Source: Flavobacterium glaciei (GTDB lineage Bacteria; Bacteroidota; Bacteroidia; Flavobacteriales; Flavobacteriaceae). From it: a stretch of 64,000 nucleotides of DNA. Below, piece by piece: positions 1 to 8,386 of the stretch (the stretch's first letter is position 1; each line of letters starts with the position of its first letter). Location of the stretch: the NCBI RefSeq assembly GCF_003350545.1, contig NZ_QQBA01000002.1, positions 248,001-312,000 of the forward strand. The letters run 5' to 3'. The notes beneath the pieces were generated by a model that saw only the letters and a list, made by a program, of their open reading frames with translations, made no database searches and was not told where the DNA came from. A program made the translations under genes and the position numbers.

Positions 1-63
1 GAAAATCCTTTGAGAGGAACAACAAAGATTGAAGCTAAAAGCGGGAACTATATCAACAAATAA
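1..63 (+). CDS. 3' end of an upstream gene (partial)
   Basis: The first 20 codons of the window read openly to a TAA at 61-63, and the encoded tail ends in GNYINK. The gene body lies to the left of the window. Twenty residues are too few to recognise a family. The reading is supported only by frame continuity and by the spacing to the next gene. Confidence 0.45.
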   Translation, partial: ENPLRGTTKIEAKSGNYINK

Positions 64-149
64 GCTTAAATCATTCGCTCCAAATACTAATAATAAACCT
101 GAGAAACTTTACTTTTGCTACATATTAACGAATCCCAAGAAATAACTCA

Positions 150-1118
150 TTGAAAAAAATATTCTCACTAGCACTCTTCTTTGCTATTTGTACTTTACAA
201 GCTCAAATTTCAGGTTGCACTGACCCACTCTCTAATAACTACAATTCTGCCGCAACTGTAAATGACGGTAGCTGTACTTATGTTTCAGTAAAAATAAAGC
301 CAAAATATTCCGTGAAGTTGAATGCGCTTTTGAAAGAAACGTCCAGCTTAGTACAAAGTGATTCCCTATTGTGGACAAGTAATGACAACACAGAAACGGT
401 CCTTTATGGTATGGATACCAAAGGTGTCATTAGAAATAAAATCCAACTTAAAAACACGACAAATACCGACTGGGAAGAAATTTCGCAAGACAGCGATTAC
501 TTTTATATTGGTGATTTTGGAAATAATGCCTCAGGAAACAGGAAAGACCTGCATATTTTACGGATTGAAAAAAAATCGCTTTCGGGGAATAACCAGAAAA
601 TTGACACGCTTTCGTTTTCCTATTCCAATCAAAAGGATTTCAAAACTACTAAAGGGAATGCAACCAATTTTGATTGTGAGGCTTTTATTGTTTCAGGCAA
701 AAATATTTACTTGTTTACCAAACAGTGGAAAGAGAGAAAAACTAGTGTATATCAAATTCCGAAGATTCCAGGCAAACATATTGCTCAACTAAAAGAATCC
801 TATGATGTGGAGGGATTAGTAACCTCAGCAACTTTTCTGCCAGAAAAAAAACTACTCGTTCTGGCAGGTTACAATAGGTTTTTATCCCCGTTTATGTATT
901 TGTTTTACGATTATAATGGTTCTGATTTCTTTTCAGGAAATAAGAGAAAAATAAAAATTGCATTGCCATTACATCAAATGGAAGGCATCACAACACAGGA
1001 TGGACTTCATTATTATTTAACCAACGAAAATTTCTCCAGAAGACCAATTGTAACCATTTCGCAAAAGTTACATCTCTTTGATTTGAGTGCCTATTTGAGC
1101 AATTATCTGAAAAAATAA
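150..1118 (+). CDS. Secreted protein with a GCTDP..NNYN..A..DGSC motif, likely beta-propeller-like
   Basis: A 322-residue exported protein. It opens with a clear signal peptide (MKKIFSLALFFAICTLQAQ). A short Cys-containing motif follows at about residues 22-43 (GCTDPLSNNYN, then DGSC), which is common in secreted Flavobacteria proteins. The rest (about 50-322) has repeated hydrophobic strands and short motifs such as YIGDFGNN and EGLVTSATFLPEKKLLVLAGY, which look like propeller blades; I do not recognise a named enzyme. The start is TTG at 150, because the signal peptide begins exactly there and no ATG is better placed. No type IX secretion C-terminal domain is obvious. It stands alone before the ABC-F gene. 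The function is unknown. Confidence 0.7.
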   Translation: MKKIFSLALFFAICTLQAQISGCTDPLSNNYNSAATVNDGSCTYVSVKIKPKYSVKLNALLKETSSLVQSDSLLWTSNDNTETVLYGMDTKGVIRNKIQLKNTTNTDWEEISQDSDYFYIGDFGNNASGNRKDLHILRIEKKSLSGNNQKIDTLSFSYSNQKDFKTTKGNATNFDCEAFIVSGKNIYLFTKQWKERKTSVYQIPKIPGKHIAQLKESYDVEGLVTSATFLPEKKLLVLAGYNRFLSPFMYLFYDYNGSDFFSGNKRKIKIALPLHQMEGITTQDGLHYYLTNENFSRRPIVTISQKLHLFDLSAYLSNYLKK

Positions 1119-1149
1119 TTTTACTGAAAACTTAGATTCAACTAAACTA

Positions 1150-1181
1150 TTGGCAAATCGGTATTTAATAGCTTACTTTTG
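1150..1181 (+). promoter_or_regulatory. Bacteroidetes-type promoter of the ABC-F gene
   Basis: TTG at 1150-1152 and TACTTTTG at 1174-1181, 21 bases apart, match the Bacteroidetes -33/-7 pattern. The boxes lie where a longer reading of the ABC-F gene would start, which argues for the GTG start at 1198. Confidence 0.55.
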
Positions 1182-1197
1182 CAAAAAAATTAGCCCT

Positions 1198-3060
1198 GTG
1201 AATTACCTTTCTGTAGAAAACATCTCGAAATCTTTTGGTGAACGTACGTTGTTTAAAGACATCTCGTTTGGAATTAATAAAGATCAAAAAATTGCCTTCA
1301 TAGCCAAAAACGGTTCTGGAAAAACGACTATTATGAGCATCATTAATGGTCTAGAAGAATCAGATACTGGTCAAGTTGTATTAAGAAAAGGCATCAAAAT
1401 GGCTTTTCTATCACAAAACAACAACTTGCAAGACGAACTGACTATTGAAGAAAGTATTTTCGCATCGGATAATGAGACACTAAAAGTCATTGAAGCCTAC
1501 GAAAAAGCACTAGAAAATCCTGAAGACGAAGAAGCGTACCAAAAAGCTTTTGACGGAATGGATCAGCACAATGCTTGGGATTTTGAAACGCAGTACAAGC
1601 AAATTTTGTTCAAATTGAAGTTGGAAAATTTCAAGCTTAAAGTTAAAAACCTTTCGGGTGGACAAAAAAAGCGTTTATCACTAGCCATCATTTTGATCAA
1701 TCGTCCAGATTTATTAATTCTGGATGAGCCTACGAATCACTTGGATTTAGAGATGATCGAATGGTTAGAAAGCTATTTTGCTAAAGAAAATATTACGTTG
1801 TTTATGGTGACGCACGACCGTTTTTTCTTAGAGCGCGTTTGTAATGAAATCATAGAACTAGACAACGGAAAATTATACCAATACAAAGGAAATTACTCCT
1901 ATTATTTAGAGAAGAAAGAGGAACGCATCGCATCTGAAAATTCAAGTGTGGATAAAGCACAAAATCTTTTTGTAAAAGAATTAGAATGGATGCGCCGTCA
2001 GCCAAAAGCGAGAACGACTAAATCGAAATCGCGTCAGGATGATTTTTATGAAATCAAAGAAAAAGCGCAAAGTCGCCGTCGTGAAAATAAAGTAGAGCTT
2101 GAAATTAACATGGAACGCATGGGAAGCAAGATTATCGAGCTTCACAAAATCTCCAAAAAATTCAAGGATCATGTGATCATGGATAATTTCAGTTTTGATT
2201 TTCAACGTGGAGAACGTATTGGAATCATTGGAAAAAATGGAACTGGAAAATCAACTTTCTTAAATTTATTGACCGGTACTTTACCTCTTGATGGTGGAAA
2301 AGTAGTGGTAGGTGAAACGATAAAAATAGGTTATTATACACAAAGCGGAATCAACCCAAAACCGGGTCAGCGTGTGATTGATGTGATTAAGGAATACGGA
2401 GAATTTATTCCGTTGATGAAAGGAAAATTGATTTCGGCTTCGCAATTGTTAGAGCGTTTCTTGTTTGATGCCAAAAAACAATATGATTTTGTGGACAGAT
2501 TAAGCGGAGGGGAATTAAAACGTTTGTACTTGTGTACCGTTTTGATTCAGAATCCTAACTTCTTGATTCTGGATGAGCCTACGAATGATTTGGATATCGT
2601 AACGCTAAACGTTTTAGAAAGCTTCCTTTTGGATTATCCAGGTTGTCTTTTAGTAGTTTCTCACGACAGGTATTTCATGGATAAAATTGTGGATCACTTA
2701 TTCATTTTTAGAGGTGATGGTGTGGTTGAAGATTTTCCAGGGAACTATTCTGATTTTAGAGCCTACGAAGACAGTACTGATGTAGCTCAAAAAGAAGAAA
2801 ACAAAGCCGAAAAGAAAGACTGGAAACAAAACAATCCAACTGGAAACCTGACGTTCAATGAGCAAAAAGAATTCCAGAAAATCGAACGTGAAATCAAAGA
2901 TTTAGAAATTCAGAAAGTAGCTATTGAGCAATTATTCTCAGACGGTAAAATTGCCGAGGCTGACATTGAAAAGAAAGCGAACGAATTGAGAAACATCATC
3001 AACAAAATTGAAGAGAAAGAAGAAAGATGGTTTGAGCTGAGTGCTAAGATTGAAGGGTAA
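1198..3060 (+). CDS. ABC-F family ATP-binding protein (Uup-like)
   Basis: A soluble protein with two ABC ATPase domains in one chain and no membrane segments, as in the ABC-F family, which acts on ribosomes in translation or in DNA transactions (Uup). Domain 1 has a P-loop with NGSGKTT (about residues 36-44), the signature LSGGQKKR and the Walker B LLILDEPTNHLD. Domain 2 has GKNGTGKST, LSGGELKR and LILDEPTNDLD. A lysine/glutamate-rich coiled coil closes the protein, as in Uup. The first P-loop begins with Ala instead of Gly. I chose GTG at 1198 (620 residues) because the extra upstream codons lie in the promoter and the homologous N-terminus begins NYLSVENISKSFG. Membership of the family is certain; the exact cellular role is not. 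Confidence 0.9.
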   Translation: MNYLSVENISKSFGERTLFKDISFGINKDQKIAFIAKNGSGKTTIMSIINGLEESDTGQVVLRKGIKMAFLSQNNNLQDELTIEESIFASDNETLKVIEAYEKALENPEDEEAYQKAFDGMDQHNAWDFETQYKQILFKLKLENFKLKVKNLSGGQKKRLSLAIILINRPDLLILDEPTNHLDLEMIEWLESYFAKENITLFMVTHDRFFLERVCNEIIELDNGKLYQYKGNYSYYLEKKEERIASENSSVDKAQNLFVKELEWMRRQPKARTTKSKSRQDDFYEIKEKAQSRRRENKVELEINMERMGSKIIELHKISKKFKDHVIMDNFSFDFQRGERIGIIGKNGTGKSTFLNLLTGTLPLDGGKVVVGETIKIGYYTQSGINPKPGQRVIDVIKEYGEFIPLMKGKLISASQLLERFLFDAKKQYDFVDRLSGGELKRLYLCTVLIQNPNFLILDEPTNDLDIVTLNVLESFLLDYPGCLLVVSHDRYFMDKIVDHLFIFRGDGVVEDFPGNYSDFRAYEDSTDVAQKEENKAEKKDWKQNNPTGNLTFNEQKEFQKIEREIKDLEIQKVAIEQLFSDGKIAEADIEKKANELRNIINKIEEKEERWFELSAKIEG

Positions 3061-3091
3061 AAGCCCCCTAACCCCCGAAGGGGAAATGTCA

Positions 3092-3210
3092 TTAAGTTAA
3101 GAGTTTATTTGTCATTTCGACGAAGGAGGAATCTCTGTTTGTTGCTCACGTTTGCTGAGATTCCTCCTTCGTCGGAATGACAAAATCATGGGGATTATTC
3201 CTTAACTTAA
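3092..3210. repeat. 119-bp MITE-like hairpin element, copy 1
   Basis: The element is bounded by perfect 10-bp inverted ends (TTAAGTTAAG and CTTAACTTAA). It contains a 25-bp inverted repeat with one mismatch (3111-3135 against 3157-3181) around a 21-base loop. A copy of the same length at 17115-17233 differs at about four positions. It has no coding capacity. It lies between two short CCCGAAGGGG-type stretches. It could be a miniature transposable element or a REP-like hairpin; no transposase is in the window. Confidence 0.8.
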
Positions 3211-3253
3211 AAACATAGCCCGAAGGGGGAATAGAAGTAAAAATTTTATATTA

Positions 3254-3306
3254 TTTAAAACCCCAACACTTTTAGTGGCAACACTAAAAATGTTGGGGTT
3301 TTATTT
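3254..3306 (+). terminator. Terminator-like hairpin, AACCCCAACA family
   Basis: An inverted repeat pairs AAACCCCAACA-type sequence followed by TTTTAGTG with CACTAAAA and TGTTGGGGTTT, then a T-rich run. It is related in sequence to the hairpin at 3366-3421. It lies downstream of the ABC-F gene. Confidence 0.6.
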
Positions 3307-3315
3307 AAAAAGAAT

Positions 3316-3346
3316 AGTTTGTCATTTTGACGAAGGAAAATCACAT
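3316..3346. repeat. Partial relic of the 119-bp hairpin element
   Basis: The sequence AGTTTGTCATTTTGACGAAGG resembles the left arm of the 3092-3210 element, but the right arm and the inverted ends are missing. It may be a decayed fragment. Confidence 0.4.
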
Positions 3347-3365
3347 AATAGGAAGTAATTATTAC

Positions 3366-3421
3366 ATACAACCCTAACAGTTTTAGCGGCATCGCTAAAA
3401 CAGTTGGGGTTGTTTTTTTTT
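3366..3421 (+). terminator. Second terminator-like hairpin related to the one at 3254
   Basis: ACAACCCTAACAGTTTTAGCG pairs with CGCTAAAACAGTTGGGGTTGT across a GCAT loop and is followed by nine T. It shares the CCCCAACA/TTTTAG design with its neighbour at 3254-3306. The rest of the stretch up to 3657 is AT-rich and shows nothing further. Confidence 0.65.
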
Positions 3422-3657
3422 AGAAACAAAACTTAATCGGTTATTACTATTTAGGTAGTATCTAAAATGATGATATTTGTAGGACACGATAATCGTTTTC
3501 TAGTATTTAAATAAACAAAAATTAAAAACATTTTTTGGATGAAAAAAATGTTGTCGATGCAATAACTAAAAAACGAATTATTTATATCCATTAGCGTGGA
3601 TTTGCAATCCGTTTCCTTCAACAAGATTTTAAAAATTGAACAAAAAAACTAAACCAA

Positions 3658-3963
3658 ATGAATCTAAAAAAATCACTGTCAAAATATTCTGGAAAGCCAA
3701 ACTCCTTATTTAAAAAAATTTTCTTCACGTTTTCATTTGCTTATTTACCCTTTCTGATATTGTTTGTAATCTTAGTAAGTTTTGGACTTATGCCTGTAAA
3801 TTTCAACAATAAAGATATTTATGGGTTAAAAGGGGTTGTCGTTCTTGTTTGCTTTGCTCCTATTTTTGTTTTCATGTTCAGCGCTTTTGCTTACTTATGG
3901 TTTGCCTTTGGAAATTTTGTTTTACGAGTATTTGTTACACTTTTACCTGACGAAAAACAATAG
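3658..3963 (+). CDS. Small two-helix membrane protein, unknown
   Basis: A 101-residue protein. A short basic N-terminus (about residues 1-20) is followed by two strongly hydrophobic segments (about 24-46 and 61-84), so both ends should lie on the same side of the inner membrane. No known family is recognised. An ATG start fits the usual spacing. It lies 55 bases before a Gmad2-like lipoprotein gene on the same strand and may be co-transcribed. The coding call rests on length, composition and a plausible membrane topology. Confidence 0.55.
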   Translation: MNLKKSLSKYSGKPNSLFKKIFFTFSFAYLPFLILFVILVSFGLMPVNFNNKDIYGLKGVVVLVCFAPIFVFMFSAFAYLWFAFGNFVLRVFVTLLPDEKQ

Positions 3964-4017
3964 GCACAACAATATCAAACTATTTTAAATCTAGACTAGA
4001 ATATAAACAATACAACT

Positions 4018-4470
4018 ATGAGATGGACAATTTTGTTATCTGCTTTTTTATTATTCGCATGCAATAAAAAGGAAACTCAGCGCCCTGCTTTTGTGAATGA
4101 CACTTTAATGACCATTCCTGATACCACTAAACTAGTAAAGGCTACAAAGCCAGAAAATCTTTTGCCTAAGCAATATTCTAATGCACGTTTCAAAGAAGTA
4201 ACTGTGGAACGTATAGACGAAAATAAATTCCGAGTACGTGGAAAAGGGCAAATCTTTGAGGCAAACTTTAATTGGATTATTGAAGATGGACACGACGAGC
4301 TACACAAAGGTTTTCAAATGACTGATGCGGGAGCTCCCGAGTGGGGCAACTTTGACTTTACTGTTACTGTTGAGAAAAAACGAGAGAATTCTAAATTGAC
4401 TCTCGTTCTTTTTGAATCAAGCGCTAAAGCTGGTAGCCGTCAACATGAACTCCCGATTCTTCTTTTTTAA
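4018..4470 (+). CDS. Lipoprotein with a Gmad2-type immunoglobulin-like domain
   Basis: A 150-residue lipoprotein. The signal peptide ends in LLFAC, with the lipidated cysteine at residue 15. A short linker is followed by one domain (about residues 55-150) that resembles Gmad2, an Ig-like domain found in exported proteins. The marks are VRGKGQIFEANFNWII, the GFQMTDAGAPEWGNF segment and a final strand with SSAKAGSRQHELPI. It should sit on the periplasmic or outer-membrane face. The partner is unknown. The domain call is by motif recall, without a profile search. Confidence 0.7.
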   Translation: MRWTILLSAFLLFACNKKETQRPAFVNDTLMTIPDTTKLVKATKPENLLPKQYSNARFKEVTVERIDENKFRVRGKGQIFEANFNWIIEDGHDELHKGFQMTDAGAPEWGNFDFTVTVEKKRENSKLTLVLFESSAKAGSRQHELPILLF

Positions 4471-4545
4471 TTGCTTTTCAATACTTAATATAGTTTTGGA
4501 TTAAGTCGTGTAAATGTCTCTGACTTCGCTAATAGCAATCAACAA

Positions 4546-4588
4546 AAATCCACAACAAAATTAGATTCTGTTGTGGATTTATTTTTTA
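4546..4588 (+). terminator. Terminator after the Gmad2 lipoprotein gene
   Basis: AAATCCACAACA pairs with TGTTGTGGATTT around an AT-rich loop and a T-rich stretch follows. It sits between convergent genes and may serve both strands. Confidence 0.65.
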
Positions 4589-4663
4589 TCTGATCAAGCA
4601 TTGTTCAATAATCAATTTACTACTGTTCACTGAAAACTACGACTGAAAACTGAAAACTAAAAA

Positions 4664-6211
4664 CTACCAAGGAATCGGGTTGTAATCTTTCAAAAACTTT
4701 CCGCACCAATGTTTCCCTGTATTGATGCCATCAAACAACGGATCCATCACTCGTGCTGCTCCATCCACAATGTCTAATGGCGGCTGAAAATCTTCTTCTT
4801 CCTGTTTTCTTTTGGCTAATTCTGCAGGATCTTCGTCGGTTACCCAACCCGTATCAACCGCATTCATAAAAATTCCATCTTTTGCCAAGGTTCCTGAGGA
4901 AGTGTGCGTCAGCATATTTAAGGCGGCTTTTGCCATATTCGTATGAGGATGGCGGTCTTCCTTAAAAAAGCGGTGAAACTTCCCTTCCATAGCCGAAACA
5001 TTGATGATGTGTTTTTTTCCGGTGTTGTCTTTCTTCATCACTTCCGAAAGACGGTTACACAATACAAAAGGTGCTACGGAATTCACCAACTGCACTTCAA
5101 TCATCTCCGTGGTTTCTATTTGTCCCAAACGCAATCGCCAGCTGTTGGTTTTTCGTAAATCCACTTGTTGCAAATCGGCATCGAGTTCTCCTTCTGGAAA
5201 AACTTCATTCGCTACCAAGGCATTATCAAACGAATACGGAATCTGCGACAATTTGGCGGAAGCCCGCAAACCTATCCCAGGTTCTGGTCCGTGCCAAGTC
5301 ACCGGCATATTTTGATTCGAGGAAGCGCCTGCTGTCAATACTTTTAGTTCATCTAAACAATTGGTATGATCCAGCAATAATTCTTGCGCTTGTTTTGGCA
5401 AAGAACCGATAGAACGCTCTTCATTTTCCATCAAATGCGTGTAAAACCCCGCAGGACGTCTCACGGTTTGCGCCGCATTATTAATTAAAATATCCAAACG
5501 CTCGTACTTTTGCTCTATGAAATTACAAAAAATCTCTACACTAGGAATGTGTCGCAAATCCAATCCATGAATTTTCAAACGGTGTCCCCAATCCATGAAA
5601 TCGTCTTCCTTAGAAAAACGCAAAGCCGAATCCACCGGGAAACGAGTCGTAGCCATAACGGTTGCTCCACCGCGCAACAACATCAATGTAATGTGATACC
5701 CAATTTTTAAGCGAGAACCTGTAATTACAGCTACTTGTCCCTTTACATCGGCAGTTTGAAAACGTTTGGCATAATTAAAATCTCCACATTCGGTACACAT
5801 CGTATCGTAAAAGTGGTGCATTTTAGTAAACTCGGTTTTACATACGTAACAATTTCTAGGTGTTTCCAGTTCTAATTGTTCTTTGTTCACAAGTTCATTG
5901 TACGCTAATAATTTAGGCGCCATAAAAACACTTGCTTCACGCGCATGACGAATTCCTGTTTCCTTTCGGGCAGTTCGGTCACGTTTTTCCATTTTGCGTT
6001 TTGCAGCCACTTTTCCGTCTTTCTTTCTACGAGAAAGCTCGTCGCGATCGGGTCTAGAAAACATTCCTGCTGCTTTGATTAAAGCCGTTCTTTGTTCTTT
6101 TGGGATATCAAATATTTGGTCGGTATCATTATTCAGTTGATTCAAAATAGCGATGCATCGGTCAATTTCTTCCGCGCTTATGACACTTTTATGTTCAATT
6201 TGTTCAATCAT
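4664..6211 (-). CDS. Large SDR-family oxidoreductase with an N-terminal zinc ribbon
   Basis: A 515-residue protein, about twice the usual SDR length. The N-terminal 110 residues are helical and charged. Cysteines at 121, 124, 139 and 142 (CYVC...CTEC) form a zinc-ribbon-like knuckle. The Rossmann domain begins at about 157 with [12 protein letters not shown], the altered NAD(P)-binding TGxxxGxG motif, and has NNAAQ at about 245. Ser406 lies in NVSAMEG, but the usual YxxxK is TNMAK at 424-428, so the catalytic tyrosine appears to be replaced by Thr. An insertion of about 100 residues lies between NNAAQ and the SDR active-site region. The protein is probably a nucleotide-binding SDR relative; its substrate is unknown. 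It is encoded alone. Confidence 0.75.
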   Translation of the reverse strand: MIEQIEHKSVISAEEIDRCIAILNQLNNDTDQIFDIPKEQRTALIKAAGMFSRPDRDELSRRKKDGKVAAKRKMEKRDRTARKETGIRHAREASVFMAPKLLAYNELVNKEQLELETPRNCYVCKTEFTKMHHFYDTMCTECGDFNYAKRFQTADVKGQVAVITGSRLKIGYHITLMLLRGGATVMATTRFPVDSALRFSKEDDFMDWGHRLKIHGLDLRHIPSVEIFCNFIEQKYERLDILINNAAQTVRRPAGFYTHLMENEERSIGSLPKQAQELLLDHTNCLDELKVLTAGASSNQNMPVTWHGPEPGIGLRASAKLSQIPYSFDNALVANEVFPEGELDADLQQVDLRKTNSWRLRLGQIETTEMIEVQLVNSVAPFVLCNRLSEVMKKDNTGKKHIINVSAMEGKFHRFFKEDRHPHTNMAKAALNMLTHTSSGTLAKDGIFMNAVDTGWVTDEDPAELAKRKQEEEDFQPPLDIVDGAARVMDPLFDGINTGKHWCGKFLKDYNPIPW

Positions 6212-6256
6212 TATCGTAAAAAATAGGTCTTATTCTTGCAGTAAATTCTAAGGGCG

Positions 6257-6264
6257 CAAAGATA
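6257..6264 (-). promoter_or_regulatory. -7 box for the SDR gene
   Basis: On the minus strand this reads TATCTTTG, matching TAnnTTTG, 46 bases upstream of the start codon. No convincing TTG lies 19-21 bases further upstream. Confidence 0.4.
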
Positions 6265-6496
6265 GGTTTTAAAGTGAATAGTGAGTGGTGAATGGTAACA
6301 ATTCAGCTCTACACTTCTCGTCTTTCACTTCTCACTCCTTATGACTTTTTGCTTTAGGCTATTATCTTTCTATCTTCGCACCAAAATGTTATTTCACCAA
6401 GATTCACGTAGCAACCGCAAAGACTCATTAATTGAAAAAACTCAGTGTATCCTCGTGTTTTTTTTATTGAGAATCTTTGTGTAAAAAAAAAGTACC

Positions 6497-7288
6497 ATGC
6501 TGTTTCAAATAAAATCATATCTACAATTCCTTTGGCACTCAAAAAACGAGCATGCTGTACATTCTCCCTTTGTATTTAATTTGCTGACAAAATGTTTCTA
6601 TGACAGAAAATCAAAACCTGAATATGCTGTTTTAAGAAAGTACCGAAACTCGCTACTAGCAAACAATAATACGATTGAAGTCACAGATTTTGGTGCAGGT
6701 TCGAAAGTTTTCAAATCGAATACCAGAGTTATTTCTAAGATTGCCAAAACGTCCGGAATTTCTCCAAAACGAGCTGAACTATTATTTAGGATCACTAACT
6801 ATTTTCAGTCTGAATCTATTTTAGAAATTGGAACTTCATTAGGATTAGCAACTTCTGCAATTTCTTTAGGGTCCCGAAGCGTCGGGATAAAAGCAAAAAT
6901 TACAACACTAGAAGGTTGTCCTAATACAATGGCAATTGCAAAAAGTCAATTGCAATTATTCCATTTTGATAATGTAAATCCAGTGGTGACAGAATTCAGT
7001 AATTATTTGCAAACCGAAAGCCTTGAACATAAAAACCATAACTTAATTTACTTCGATGGCAATCACTCCAAGAAAGCAACATTAGATTATTTTGAATTAT
7101 TACTTCCAACCATTACTAATGAAACCGTTTGGATATTTGATGATATTCATTGGTCATCAGAAATGGAAGATGCTTGGGAAATTATAAAAAAACATCCCAA
7201 AGTGACGGTAACTATTGATACGTTTCAATGGGGAATCATCTTTTTTAGGAGAGAGCAACCCAAAGAACATTTTATCATCAGAATATAA
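6497..7288 (+). CDS. Class I SAM-dependent methyltransferase (O-methyltransferase-like)
   Basis: A 263-residue soluble protein. The SAM-binding loop ILEIGTSLGLATSA lies at about 109-122 and the acidic ribose-binding strand ITTLEG at about 137-142. Residues DGNHSKKAT and WIFDDIHWSSEM match the metal/SAM-binding segments of class I O-methyltransferases. The N-terminus (SYLQFLWHSKNEHAVHSPFV) is typical of a Bacteroidetes subgroup. The gene carries a 16-bp palindrome (6872-6887) in frame, adding the residues GSRSVGI just after the SAM loop. The acceptor substrate is unknown. The leader of more than 100 bases contains CGCAAAGA-type sequence often seen between genes in this group. Confidence 0.8.
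   Translation: MLFQIKSYLQFLWHSKNEHAVHSPFVFNLLTKCFYDRKSKPEYAVLRKYRNSLLANNNTIEVTDFGAGSKVFKSNTRVISKIAKTSGISPKRAELLFRITNYFQSESILEIGTSLGLATSAISLGSRSVGIKAKITTLEGCPNTMAIAKSQLQLFHFDNVNPVVTEFSNYLQTESLEHKNHNLIYFDGNHSKKATLDYFELLLPTITNETVWIFDDIHWSSEMEDAWEIIKKHPKVTVTIDTFQWGIIFFRREQPKEHFIIRI
6872..6887. repeat. Palindromic TCCCGA-AGCG-TCGGGA inside the methyltransferase gene
   Basis: Six-base arms around AGCG lie within the coding frame and encode part of SRSVGI. Surrounding codons keep the reading frame, so it looks like an in-frame insertion of a short mobile palindrome. Confidence 0.5.
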
Positions 7289-7296
7289 CGCAAAAA

Positions 7297-7324
7297 AAAT
7301 GACAGCCATTACTGACTGTCATTT
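7297..7324 (-). terminator. Terminator of the lipoprotein gene at 7340-8020
   Basis: AAATGACAG pairs with CTGTCATTT. Read on the minus strand, the stem is followed by eight T. The methyltransferase gene ends just before it on the other strand. Confidence 0.65.
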
Positions 7325-7339
7325 CTAACATTGAATTAA

Positions 7340-8020
7340 TTATTCTTTTGCTCTTTTCATTTCTTCTGATTTTGCTCCCATTCTGTTTACAGTGTACATA
7401 GGTGCAAATTTCAATTTTAAACCAGCGATTTTTCTATTATCATCAACAGAAAGACCTTCTTTTTCAACAGTATTTTTTCTACTGTCTAATGCTTCATACA
7501 TCAATTTAATTTCATCCCAGTCTTCACGAGAATAAGCATCTTTATTTGTATCAACTGTACCTACAAATTGTTGATACACTCCTAGAATATTGTCTTTGTT
7601 TACCCAAGTAAAACTCATATCATCCCCTATTTTTCCTTGACCAAATAAAGTATTTCTTAGTTGTTGTTTTGTACTTGGTGCAGCTGAGGTAGTAGTCACT
7701 TGCGCTGCGGCATTTTCAGCTTCAATTTTAGCTTTCAAAGCTTCATATTTTGCTCTACTTGCATCAAGACGTGCTTTTGCTTCAGCATTATCTTCCATTT
7801 CTGCAATAGCCGCTTCAGCTTCTTCATTTCTTAGTTGGTATGATGCTTCAATCCCGTCCCAATTTTCTCTAGCATCTTCAGCCGTAACGTTACCTAATGA
7901 ATCTACATACATTACATAGGTATCAACTTTTTTCCCTGCTTGTTCCGCTTTTTCATCTTTACAAGATGCAAATCCAATAGCTATTACCGCTAATCCTAAA
8001 ACTAATTTTGTATTTTTCAT
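7340..8020 (-). CDS. Coiled-coil lipoprotein, unknown function
   Basis: A 226-residue lipoprotein with the lipobox GFASC (Cys20). Residues 55-110 are rich in Ala, Glu and Lys and are likely helical coiled coil (NEEAEAAIAEMEDNAEAKAR). A Thr/Ser/Ala-rich linker follows, then a C-terminal segment with SFTWVNKDNILGVYQQFV that looks folded. No enzyme motif is visible. It should sit on the periplasmic side of the inner or outer membrane. It is a single gene with its own promoter at 8048-8077 and its own terminator. I recognise it only as a Bacteroidetes-type hypothetical lipoprotein. Confidence 0.75.
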   Translation of the reverse strand: MKNTKLVLGLAVIAIGFASCKDEKAEQAGKKVDTYVMYVDSLGNVTAEDARENWDGIEASYQLRNEEAEAAIAEMEDNAEAKARLDASRAKYEALKAKIEAENAAAQVTTTSAAPSTKQQLRNTLFGQGKIGDDMSFTWVNKDNILGVYQQFVGTVDTNKDAYSREDWDEIKLMYEALDSRKNTVEKEGLSVDDNRKIAGLKLKFAPMYTVNRMGAKSEEMKRAKE

Positions 8021-8047
8021 AATATCGATTTAATTAAAATTCTTAAA

Positions 8048-8077
8048 CAAATGTAAATAGCATTGTACTATATTCAA
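8048..8077 (-). promoter_or_regulatory. Promoter of the lipoprotein gene at 7340-8020
   Basis: Read on the minus strand, TTG (8077-8075) and TACATTTG (8055-8048) are 19 bases apart, the Bacteroidetes consensus layout. The -7 box lies 27 bases upstream of the ATG. Confidence 0.7.
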
Positions 8078-8386
8078 TAAAAAACCAATAATTATATAAC
8101 TTATTTAAATAATTGTGAAATAAAATCATAAAAGTGTGAATTGTGTAATTTAAGGTTGCAATTATGTAAAACTTCAAAACCAAATTTTATCTAAATAAAT
8201 TTAAAAAATCCGCTTTAATCTCTGTTAGTAAAAAAACATATCAATAGCCTGAAATTTCATCAATCATATAGTGTAACAAATTTTTAAAAAAAACTACTTA
8301 TTAATAATTCAAAAGACTTTTGTACTTTTAAAATCTAATTTAATAGCAGCCTACGCTTGGTCGAAGGTTAAAAATCATATATTCTA
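8078..8386. other. AT-rich intergenic stretch
   Basis: Apart from the divergent promoter just to its left, nothing firm is visible. A TACTTTTA at about 8324-8331 could be a weak -7 box for the ABC ATPase gene downstream. Confidence 0.3.

Noticed and set aside
8319..8335. TACTTTTA as a promoter for the LolD-type ATPase
   Set aside because: The last base of the -7 box differs and no well-placed TTG is present; too weak to list as a feature.
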